Shown here: piece by piece, positions 10,428 to 17,742 of the stretch
Numbering within the stretch: position 1 is the stretch's first letter
Layout of the letters: each line of letters starts with the position of its first letter
Assembly: GCA_013812695.1 (NCBI GenBank)
Contig: JACCSZ010000190.1
Location: forward strand, 20,718 to 84,717
Reading direction: 5' to 3'
DNA: 64,000 nucleotides
Origin: Gemmatimonadales bacterium
Lineage (GTDB): Bacteria > Gemmatimonadota > Gemmatimonadetes > Gemmatimonadales > GWC2-71-9
Program-made: the position numbers and the translations under genes
The notes under the pieces: generated by a model
What the model was told of the DNA's origin: nothing
Seen by the model: the letters and a program-made list of their open reading frames with translations, nothing else
The model's database searches: none

Positions 10428-12686
10428 ATGCAGTTCACCGATGAATGGTTGGTCCATACCATCGACCCCCTGCTGCCCGACGGCTCGATCGCCGCGATCC
10501 GGCAGGAGCCGGCGACCGCGCCGGCATCGCTGTGGGAGATCCTGGTCCAGCGGAAGCTCGTCGGCGACGACCAGATCCTGAAGGCGATCTCGGCGCGCTT
10601 CCGCATCCCCATCGCCGAGCTTGCCCGCATCGATCCCAAGCTGCAACAGAGCGTCCCGGAGCAGGTGGCCCGGCGCTTCAATGTGGTGCCCGTCCGGCAG
10701 ACCGATTCGTACCTCGAGGTGGCCACCGCCAATCCGTTCGACATCGATGCCGAAAAGATGCTGGCCTTCGCCACGGGCCGGGACGTGCGGATGCTCGTCG
10801 GGTCGCCGTCGACGATCCGCCAGCGGATCGACGAGCTCTATCGGAGCGACGACGTCGTCAACCGGCTGCTCGAGGGCATCGGCGGCGACTTCGAGGTCAA
10901 GGAGCTCAAGGAAGAGGAAGATGCCGCGGCGAGCGCCGAAGAGGCGAGCCAACGGCCGATCATCCGGCTGGTGGACGTCATGCTCGCCGACGGCGTGGCC
11001 AGCCGCGCGAGCGACATCCACGTCGAGCCGATCGAGGGTGGCGTCGCCGTCCGCTATCGCATCGACGGCGTGCTCCGGCAGGTGATGAAGATTCCCCGCA
11101 CCGCCGGCCTGCCGCTGATCTCGCGCATCAAGATCCTCAGTGGACTCGACATCGCCGACCGGCTGCGGCCGCAGGATGGGCGCGCCCGCGTGTCGGTGAA
11201 CGGCGAGGCGGTGGACCTCCGCGTGTCGACCCTCCCGGCCTCGCTCGGCGAGAAGGTCGTAATCCGCATCCTGAGCCAGCGGGCCACCGCCCTGAGCCTC
11301 GATGCGCTCGGCATGCACCCGGACGAGCAGGAGGCGATCAAGCGGCTGCTCTCGGCCAAGGAAGGGATCATCCTGGTCACCGGCCCCACCGGCTCCGGCA
11401 AGACGACCACGCTCTACTCGGCCATCCGGCTCATCCAGAGCGAAGGCGTGAACATCGTCACCGTCGAGGATCCCGTGGAATACCGGCTGGGCGAGAACAT
11501 CGTGCAGGTGCAGGTGCACGAGAAGGCGGGGCTGACGTTCGCGTCCGCGCTGCGCTCGATCCTGCGCCAGGATCCGGACGTCGTGCTCATCGGCGAGATC
11601 CGGGACCAGGAGACGGCGCAGATCGCGCTGCAGGCGTCGCTCACGGGCCACCTGGTGCTGTCGACGCTGCACACGAACGACGCGCCGAACGCGGTCACCC
11701 GGCTCGTCGACATGGGCATGGAGCCGTACAAGATCGCGTCCGCGCTGCGCGGCGTCGTGGCGCAGCGGCTCATGCGCCGGGTGTGCACCAAGTGCCGCGA
11801 GGCGAGCACCGAACCGGTGCCGGAACGGGTCGCGAAGTTCATACCCGCCGGGACGCCCCTGTTCCGGGCGGTGGGCTGCCCCGAGTGCTCGCAGACCGGG
11901 TACCGCGGCCGCTTCAGCATCATGGAAGTCCTCACGCTCAACGCCGAGATCGAGCGCCGGATCGGCGCCGGCGCCACGGCCGAACAGCTCGCCAATGCCG
12001 CGCGGTCGGCGGGCATGCGGTCGCTCTGGGAGAGCGGGCTCCGCCACCTGCTCGCGGGCGAGTCGACCGTGGAGGAGTTGCTACGCGTTACGGACGTACC
12101 GCTCGACGGCGCGCCCGCAGGGGAGGCGCCCGCGCCCGAGCAAGCCCGCGGCGACCACCACCCCGCTCGCGGCGCGGCGGCGAGCCCAATGTCCACGGCA
12201 GCTCCCGTGACGCCGGCTGGGTCCGCTCCAGCGCTCGATTTCACGATGGACATGGAGCTGGTGGATGAGCCCGGCACGACCGAGGTCGACGGCGTCACGG
12301 GTCGCGGGCGCGGCGCCAAGGTCCTGCTGGTCGAGGACGAAGAGCAGCTTCGCCGCGTGATCAAGGATCTGCTGGAGCGCGAGGGGTATATCGTCACCGA
12401 GGCCCGCGACGGCGTGCAGGCGCTCGACCAGGTGGACCGGCATGCGCCGGACGTCATCGTGCTGGACCTCAACCTGCCGGGACTCGACGGCTACAGCGTG
12501 CTGCAGCAACTTCGCTCCCGGCCCGCCACCCGCGCCATCCCGGTCATGGTGCTCACCGCGAAAGGCGACGAGGACAACGAGGTGCGCGTGTTCGAGCTCG
12601 GGGCCGACGACTTCCTCACCAAGCCGTTCCGCGCGCGCGCCCTCTCCGCCCGGCTCGAGGCGATCCTCGGCCGCCATCGCGCTTGA
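10428..12686 (+). CDS. GspE/PilB-type ATPase fused to a response-regulator receiver domain
   Basis: Traffic ATPase powering type IV pilus extension or type II secretion, at the inner-membrane cytoplasmic face. Domains over 752 residues: GspE/MshE N-domain (about 20-150), secretion ATPase with Walker A GPTGSGKTTT near 320, Asp box VTVEDPVEYRLG, Walker B DVVLIGEIRDQETA, His box STLHTNDAPNAVTRL, and a tetracysteine zinc site (CTKC near 452, CPEC near 484). A Pro/Ala linker of about 60 residues leads to a complete receiver domain (about 630-750) with VEDEEQ, phospho-acceptor Asp near 680 in VIVLDLNLPG, LTAKGD and LTKPF. The fusion implies phosphorylation-controlled motor activity. It is coupled to hisC by a TTGA overlap. 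Confidence 0.9.
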   Translation: MQFTDEWLVHTIDPLLPDGSIAAIRQEPATAPASLWEILVQRKLVGDDQILKAISARFRIPIAELARIDPKLQQSVPEQVARRFNVVPVRQTDSYLEVATANPFDIDAEKMLAFATGRDVRMLVGSPSTIRQRIDELYRSDDVVNRLLEGIGGDFEVKELKEEEDAAASAEEASQRPIIRLVDVMLADGVASRASDIHVEPIEGGVAVRYRIDGVLRQVMKIPRTAGLPLISRIKILSGLDIADRLRPQDGRARVSVNGEAVDLRVSTLPASLGEKVVIRILSQRATALSLDALGMHPDEQEAIKRLLSAKEGIILVTGPTGSGKTTTLYSAIRLIQSEGVNIVTVEDPVEYRLGENIVQVQVHEKAGLTFASALRSILRQDPDVVLIGEIRDQETAQIALQASLTGHLVLSTLHTNDAPNAVTRLVDMGMEPYKIASALRGVVAQRLMRRVCTKCREASTEPVPERVAKFIPAGTPLFRAVGCPECSQTGYRGRFSIMEVLTLNAEIERRIGAGATAEQLANAARSAGMRSLWESGLRHLLAGESTVEELLRVTDVPLDGAPAGEAPAPEQARGDHHPARGAAASPMSTAAPVTPAGSAPALDFTMDMELVDEPGTTEVDGVTGRGRGAKVLLVEDEEQLRRVIKDLLEREGYIVTEARDGVQALDQVDRHAPDVIVLDLNLPGLDGYSVLQQLRSRPATRAIPVMVLTAKGDEDNEVRVFELGADDFLTKPFRARALSARLEAILGRHRA

Positions 12687-13861
12687 ACCGGACGCCGACT
12701 CCGCCGCCTGACCCACCCGCCGCGCTGGTCCCCGCCCGACCGATCCCAGACGCAGCTCGCGGCCCGGCTGGGGCGACGTCGGACGGCGCCGAAGGGCTCG
12801 CGCTCATCAAGCCCGCGGTACGGGCGCAAAGCGCGTATACGCTGCACGCGCCCGCCGCACGCCGGAAGCTCAACCAGAACGAGAGCCCGTGGGATCTGCC
12901 GCCCGAGCTCAAACGCGAGATCCTCGCGGCGGCGGAAGCCGCCCCCTGGCAGCGCTATCCGGAGTTCGCCCCGCCGGCGCTGCTGGCCGAGCTCGCGGCG
13001 CATTACGGGTGGGTCGCGGACGGGGTGCTGGTCGGCAACGGCTCCAACGAGCTCATCCAGGCGACGCTGGCGGTAGCGCTCGAGCCGGGCGGCGTGGTGG
13101 TGGCCCCGAGTCCGACCTTCTCGCTCTACCGCCTGCTCACCGGCGTGCTCGGCGGACACTACCGCCCGGTTCCGCTCGGCCGCGATTTCGCCTACGACGT
13201 GGACGCACTGGTCGACACCGCGGTCCGCGAGCACGCCCGGGTGGTGGTGCTCAACTCCCCGAACAATCCCACGGGATCGGCGCTGCCCGAGGGCGCGGTG
13301 CGGCGGATGCTCGAGGAGACCGGCGCCCTCATCGTGTGCGACGAGGCGTACCAGGAGTTCGGCGGGCCGACGGCGCTCCCGCTGCTGGCGGAGAGCTCGC
13401 GGCTGGTAGTGCTCCGGACGTTCTCCAAGGCGCTCGGCATGGCGGGGCTCCGATTCGGGCTGGCGCTGGCGCATCCGGCGGTGGTGCGGGAGATCGCCAA
13501 AGCCAAGCTGCCCTACAACGTCAACGTGGTCACGCTCGCCGCCGCCGCCGCCGCGCTCCGGCACGGGCCGGCACTCGAGGAGCGGGTGCGGCTGATCGTC
13601 GAGAACCGGCGCCGGCTGGTGGCGCGGCTCGGGCAACTGCCGGGGATCACCGTTTTTCCGAGCGCGGCCAACTTCGTGCTCGTCCGGTTCGAGCGGCAGC
13701 CCGCGCGCGAGGTCTTCCGCCGCCTGCTCGACGAGCACGGCATCCTCGTCCGGGACGTGTCGGGAGGGTCCGAGCTCACCCAGTGTCTCCGGATCTCGAT
13801 CGGGACGGCGGAGGACGTGGAGGCGGTGGCGGAGGGGCTGGAACAGATCCTGTCAGCCTGA
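12683..13861 (+). CDS. hisC: Histidinol-phosphate aminotransferase
   Basis: PLP enzyme converting imidazole-acetol phosphate and glutamate to histidinol phosphate. The fold-type I signatures are present: LNQNESPWDLP, LVGNGSNELIQ, VVLNSPNNPTGSALP, CDEAYQEFGG, the PLP-lysine segment TFSKALGMAGLRFG, and FPSAANFVLVRF. Length is 392 residues, slightly long owing to a Pro/Ala-rich N-terminal extension of about 45 residues. The start used is TTG 12683, overlapping the stop of the upstream ATPase gene; a shorter start inside the extension is possible. It leads a compact histidine gene cluster. Confidence 0.92.
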   Translation: MNRTPTPPPDPPAALVPARPIPDAARGPAGATSDGAEGLALIKPAVRAQSAYTLHAPAARRKLNQNESPWDLPPELKREILAAAEAAPWQRYPEFAPPALLAELAAHYGWVADGVLVGNGSNELIQATLAVALEPGGVVVAPSPTFSLYRLLTGVLGGHYRPVPLGRDFAYDVDALVDTAVREHARVVVLNSPNNPTGSALPEGAVRRMLEETGALIVCDEAYQEFGGPTALPLLAESSRLVVLRTFSKALGMAGLRFGLALAHPAVVREIAKAKLPYNVNVVTLAAAAAALRHGPALEERVRLIVENRRRLVARLGQLPGITVFPSAANFVLVRFERQPAREVFRRLLDEHGILVRDVSGGSELTQCLRISIGTAEDVEAVAEGLEQILSA

Positions 13862-13894
13862 GGGAACCAGGATGACCAGAGAACGGGGAGCGCT

Positions 13895-14485
13895 GTGAGC
13901 CGCATCGGTGAGGTTCACCGCACGACCAAGGAGACCGATCTCCACGTCCGCGTCGACCTCGACGGGCGCGGGGCCGCCAGCGTGCGCACGGGTATCGGCT
14001 TCTTCGACCACATGCTCGAAGCCCTCGCGCGGCACGCGCTGCTCGATCTCACTGTCGAGGGCCGCGGCGACCTGCACGTCGACGGCCACCATACGGTCGA
14101 GGACACCGGGATCGCGCTGGGGCAGGCGCTCGATCGCGCCCTGGGCGACCGCGCCGGAATCCGCCGCTATGCCGACGCGCTGGTCCCGCTCGACGAGGCC
14201 CTGGTGCGGGCCGTGGTGGACGTGTCGGGCCGGCCATATCTCGCGTACGACATCGACATCCCCAAGTGGCAGCTGCTCGGCGACTACGACGTCTTCCTCA
14301 CCCCGGAGTTCTTCCGCGCCGTCACGCTCAACGCGGGGCTCACGGTGCACATGGACCTGATCCGCGGCGACAACCCGCACCACATTGTCGAGGCGGCATT
14401 CAAGGCATTCGCGCGCGCGCTGGACGGCGCCACGATGCCCGACCCGCGCGTCACGGGCGTCCCGTCCACCAAAGGCGCCCTGTGA
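13895..14485 (+). CDS. hisB: Imidazoleglycerol-phosphate dehydratase
   Basis: Dehydrates imidazole-glycerol phosphate to imidazole-acetol phosphate using two Mn ions. It is the monofunctional form (196 residues, no phosphatase domain). Motifs: GFFDHMLEALARH, the metal-binding HHTVEDTG, and DNPHHIVEAAFKAFARAL. The start is GTG 13895 with GGGGAG six bases upstream. It follows hisC by 33 bases and its stop overlaps the hisH start (GTGA). Confidence 0.96.
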   Translation: MSRIGEVHRTTKETDLHVRVDLDGRGAASVRTGIGFFDHMLEALARHALLDLTVEGRGDLHVDGHHTVEDTGIALGQALDRALGDRAGIRRYADALVPLDEALVRAVVDVSGRPYLAYDIDIPKWQLLGDYDVFLTPEFFRAVTLNAGLTVHMDLIRGDNPHHIVEAAFKAFARALDGATMPDPRVTGVPSTKGAL

Positions 14486-15102
14486 TCGTCGTGGTGGACT
14501 ACGGGGTGAACAACCTCAAGAGCGTGGTCCGCGCCCTGGCCGCGGGCGGGCATACTGCCGCGCTCACCACCGACCCCGATGAGGTCCGGCGGGCGGATCA
14601 CGTGCTGCTGCCGGGGGTCGGCCATTTCGGGCAGGCGTCGCGCACGCTGGAGACCACCGGACTCGGCGCCGCCGTCCGGGAGGCCGCGGTCAGCGGACGA
14701 CCGGTCATGGGCATTTGTCTCGGCCTGCAGCTCTTTTTCGCCACGAGCTCGGAGGCGACGGAAGCGCGTGGCTTGGCCATCCTTCCGGGCACCGTGGTCC
14801 ACTTCGACACCGGCCTGCCCGTGCCACACGTGGGCTGGGCCCAGGTGGACCTCACGGCGCCGGGCGGTCGCCACGCCATGCTCGCCAGGCTCTTCGACGG
14901 GATGCCGCGGTTCTTCTATCACGTCCACAGCTACCATCCCACCGCGCTGCGGGACGATGATGTCCTCGGCACCGGTACGTACGAGCGGGTGTTTCCTACG
15001 CTCGTGGGCCGCGACAACGTGATCGGCGCGCAGTTTCACCCCGAGAAGTCGCAGCGGGCGGGCATCGAGCTGCTCGACGCATTCGCGCGGTGGCGGCCAT
15101 GA
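14482..15102 (+). CDS. hisH: Imidazole glycerol phosphate synthase, glutaminase subunit
   Basis: Class I glutamine amidotransferase that supplies ammonia to HisF. 206 residues, with DYGVNNLKSV at the N-terminus, LLPGVGHFGQA (oxyanion region), GICLGLQLFF with the catalytic Cys, and the His/Glu of QFHPEKSQ. The start is GTG 14482, overlapping the hisB stop. Its stop overlaps the start of the Nudix gene (ATGA). HisF, its partner, lies one gene downstream. Confidence 0.95.
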   Translation: MIVVVDYGVNNLKSVVRALAAGGHTAALTTDPDEVRRADHVLLPGVGHFGQASRTLETTGLGAAVREAAVSGRPVMGICLGLQLFFATSSEATEARGLAILPGTVVHFDTGLPVPHVGWAQVDLTAPGGRHAMLARLFDGMPRFFYHVHSYHPTALRDDDVLGTGTYERVFPTLVGRDNVIGAQFHPEKSQRAGIELLDAFARWRP

Positions 15103-15566
15103 CCTCGGTCCGGGTGTCGCTGGTGGATCTGTACGTGCTGCGCGGCGCGGGGCCGGCACTCGAGTGCCTGGTGCTGCGCCGGGCGTCCGGCGGGCGCTGC
15201 CCCGGCTCGTGGGAGGCGGTGCACGGGCACATCGAGCCTGGCGAGACCCCGGCCGATGCCGCACGGCGCGAGCTGCACGAAGAGACCGGGCTCCGGCCCG
15301 AACGGCTCTACAACCTGAGCCGGGTGGAGACCTTCTATCAGCACCGGCTCGACGAGGTCGCGCTGGTGCCGGTGTTCGCGGCGTTCGTTCTGCCGGACGC
15401 GGCGGTGTGCACCGGCGTCGAGCACGATCGCTTCGAGTGGCTAGGCCCCCCGGAGGCGCGCATCCGGTTCGCCTGGCCCCGCGAAACCCGCGCGCTCGAC
15501 GACGTGGTGGCGCTGCTGGGGGCGGGCGACGCGGGACCGGTCGAGGACGTGCTCCGCGTATGCTAG
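15099..15566 (+). CDS. Nudix hydrolase inside the histidine cluster
   Basis: 155 residues with a complete Nudix box reading GHIEPGETPADAARRELHEE then TGL (G-x5-E-x7-REL-x-EE-x-G-hydrophobic), so it should bind Mg and cleave a nucleoside diphosphate linked to another group. The start is ATG 15099, overlapping the hisH stop; it overlaps hisF by seven bases. Being sandwiched and coupled between hisH and hisF, where hisA commonly sits, suggests co-expression with histidine synthesis. Whether it acts on phosphoribosyl-ATP or another nucleotide is not visible from sequence. Confidence 0.88.
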   Translation: MTSVRVSLVDLYVLRGAGPALECLVLRRASGGRCPGSWEAVHGHIEPGETPADAARRELHEETGLRPERLYNLSRVETFYQHRLDEVALVPVFAAFVLPDAAVCTGVEHDRFEWLGPPEARIRFAWPRETRALDDVVALLGAGDAGPVEDVLRVC

Positions 15567-16312
15567 CCCGGCGGATCATTCCCTGCCTCGACGTGGCGGG
15601 GGGACGGGTGGTCAAGGGCGTCCACTTCGAGTCGCTGCGCGATGCCGGGGACCCAATCGAGCAGGCGGCCCGGTACGACGCCCAGGGCGCGGACGAGCTG
15701 GTGTTCCTCGACATCTCCGCGAGCCACGAGGCGCGGCAGACCACGCTCGACATGGTGGGCCGAGTGGCGGAATCGATCTTCATTCCGTTCACCGTGGGCG
15801 GCGGCATCCGCGCCGTGGCGGACGCGGGCGCGGCGCTTCGGGCCGGTGCCGACAAGATCGCCGTCAACACCGCCGCCGTGCGCGATCCCGCGCTGGTCTC
15901 GCGGCTCGCGGAGAGCTTCGGCACCCAGTGCATCGTCGCCGCGGTGGACGTGAAGCAGACCGGCGGACGGCTCGCCGTGATGGTGAACGGCGGCCGTGAG
16001 GAGACGCCGCTCGAGGCGATCGGGTGGATCACCCGGCTGCAGGCCCTCGGCGCGGGCGAGATCCTGCTGACCTCGATGGACCGCGACGGCACCGGGGCGG
16101 GATACGACCTGCCGCTGCTCACCGCCGCGTCCGCCGCCGTCTCCATTCCGGTCATCGCCTCGGGCGGCGCGGGCGAGCTCGCGCACCTGGCCGAGGCGTT
16201 CGAGGCGGGTGCGCACGGCGTGCTGGCGGCGACCATCTTTCATTTTCAGGGCTCCACACTGCCCGAGGCGCGCGCCTACCTGCGCGAGCGCGGGTACCCG
16301 GTGCGTCCATGA
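15560..16312 (+). CDS. hisF: Imidazole glycerol phosphate synthase, cyclase subunit
   Basis: TIM-barrel enzyme that with HisH turns PRFAR and ammonia into imidazole-glycerol phosphate and AICAR. 250 residues. Motifs: RIIPCLDVAGGRVVKG with the catalytic Asp, FTVGGGIRAVADA, IVAAVDVKQ with the second catalytic Asp, and LTSMDRDGTGAGYDL then IPVIASGGAG. The start is ATG 15560, inside the end of the Nudix gene; the stop overlaps the next gene's ATG (ATGA). hisA, hisG, hisD and hisI are not in the window. Confidence 0.96.
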   Translation: MLARRIIPCLDVAGGRVVKGVHFESLRDAGDPIEQAARYDAQGADELVFLDISASHEARQTTLDMVGRVAESIFIPFTVGGGIRAVADAGAALRAGADKIAVNTAAVRDPALVSRLAESFGTQCIVAAVDVKQTGGRLAVMVNGGREETPLEAIGWITRLQALGAGEILLTSMDRDGTGAGYDLPLLTAASAAVSIPVIASGGAGELAHLAEAFEAGAHGVLAATIFHFQGSTLPEARAYLRERGYPVRP

Positions 16313-17742
16313 TCGCGCGGCTCCTCGCCGGCCTCGTGGGCGCCGGGGCGCTGCTGCACGCGGGCAGCGCCCGGGCCGCGGCGCCCTGCGTCCGGCTCAC
16401 GCGGGCCGGCACTCAGGTCCAGGGTGACGTGCGCGTGTGTCCAGGGCGATACCGGATCGCGGATCCGTCCGAGCGCGGCGTCCTGATCGCCGCCGCGTCA
16501 GGGACGCGGATCGATCTGGCCGGGGTCACCATCGAGAGCGGCGATTCGGTGGCCGAGCGCTACGTCGGCATCGGCGTCGCGAGCCGCGGCGTCGATGGTG
16601 TGACGGTGCTCGGTGGCACGGTCCGCGGGTACCGCGTCGGGGTTCGGCTGGACGGCGGGCGCAACCACCGAGTGACCGGCATCGACGTCTCGGGCAGCCG
16701 GCGGCAGCGGCTGCGCTCGACCACGCAACGGACGGACAGCCTCGACCGGCTCGACCTCGGCACCCTGGAGAGCGTCGAGCGGTACGGCGGGGGCGTACTG
16801 CTCCGCGGCACCGTGGGGGCCAGCGTGACCGGGGTGACGTCGCGCAGCGCGCAGAACGGCATCGGCCTGATCGATGCCAGCAACTCGTACCTGGCCGACA
16901 ACAATCTGTCGGACAACTCGGGATGGGCGCTGCACCTCTACCGCTCCAGCCACAACACGGTGGTCCGGAACGATGGGTCGCGCACCCGGCGATGTCCCTC
17001 GGACCGGGCCGGCTGCGCGGCCGCCGCGATGCTCCTGCGGGAGGGCAGCGACTCCAACACGGTCGCCGACAACGATCTCAGGCGCTCGAGTATCGGCGTG
17101 CTGATCGCCGGGCCGCCGCGGGTGGGCCGGGTGTCGGTGGGAAACCTGATCTACCGGAACGACGCGTCCCTGGCCGGCGTGGCCGCGTTCGCCGCGCGCG
17201 GCACCTGGCGGGTCACGTGGCTCGACAACCGTGCCGACAGCGCCGCCGTCGGGTTCGAGCTGGTGCGGGTGAGCGCCTCGCTCGTCCGGGGCAACACCGT
17301 CATCGGCGCCCGGCGCGTGGCCATCGAGATCGTGCATGGCAGCGAGACGGGCATAGAAGCCAACGTCCTGCTCGGCGCGCCGGTGGGAGTGCGCGTGACC
17401 GCGCCCGACACGGGTGCCGCGCCGAGTCGCGGGTTCCGGATCGATGACAACCTGCTGGGCAATCTGGAGCAGGGCATCGCGCTCAGCGGCGTCGGCGGCA
17501 GCCGGCTCCGCGGCAACGTCTTCGACGGGGTGGGGGTCGGCCTCGTCGTGGATGGCGCCGGGCACGGCACCGAAGTGACCGGCAACGTCTTCCTCCGCGC
17601 ACGCCGGTGGTTCATCGATGCGCCCGACCTCGCGGCCGGCGGAAACTACTGGGCCACGGGCGACGCGGCGCGCGCGGCCGCCCGGGTGCGCGGCCGGGTC
17701 AGCGTGCTGCCGTGGAAGCCGGCGAGCGCGGCGGGCTACTAG
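16309..17742 (+). CDS. Secreted right-handed beta-helix repeat protein (NosD-like)
   Basis: 477 residues. It starts with a signal peptide (MIARLLAGLVGAGALLHAG, cleavage near SARAAAP), then repeated short beta-coil units of the type NxxxxNxxxxxxxGIxL: SNSYLADNNLSDNSGW, SHNTVVRNDGS, SDSNTVADNDLRRSSIGVLI, ASLVRGNTVIGAR, GGSRLRGNVFDGVGVGLVV and others. This is the parallel beta-helix pattern of NosD/pectate-lyase-like periplasmic proteins. No catalytic residues can be assigned. It is coupled to hisF by ATGA but a metabolic link is doubtful. Confidence 0.8.
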   Translation: MIARLLAGLVGAGALLHAGSARAAAPCVRLTRAGTQVQGDVRVCPGRYRIADPSERGVLIAAASGTRIDLAGVTIESGDSVAERYVGIGVASRGVDGVTVLGGTVRGYRVGVRLDGGRNHRVTGIDVSGSRRQRLRSTTQRTDSLDRLDLGTLESVERYGGGVLLRGTVGASVTGVTSRSAQNGIGLIDASNSYLADNNLSDNSGWALHLYRSSHNTVVRNDGSRTRRCPSDRAGCAAAAMLLREGSDSNTVADNDLRRSSIGVLIAGPPRVGRVSVGNLIYRNDASLAGVAAFAARGTWRVTWLDNRADSAAVGFELVRVSASLVRGNTVIGARRVAIEIVHGSETGIEANVLLGAPVGVRVTAPDTGAAPSRGFRIDDNLLGNLEQGIALSGVGGSRLRGNVFDGVGVGLVVDGAGHGTEVTGNVFLRARRWFIDAPDLAAGGNYWATGDAARAAARVRGRVSVLPWKPASAAGY

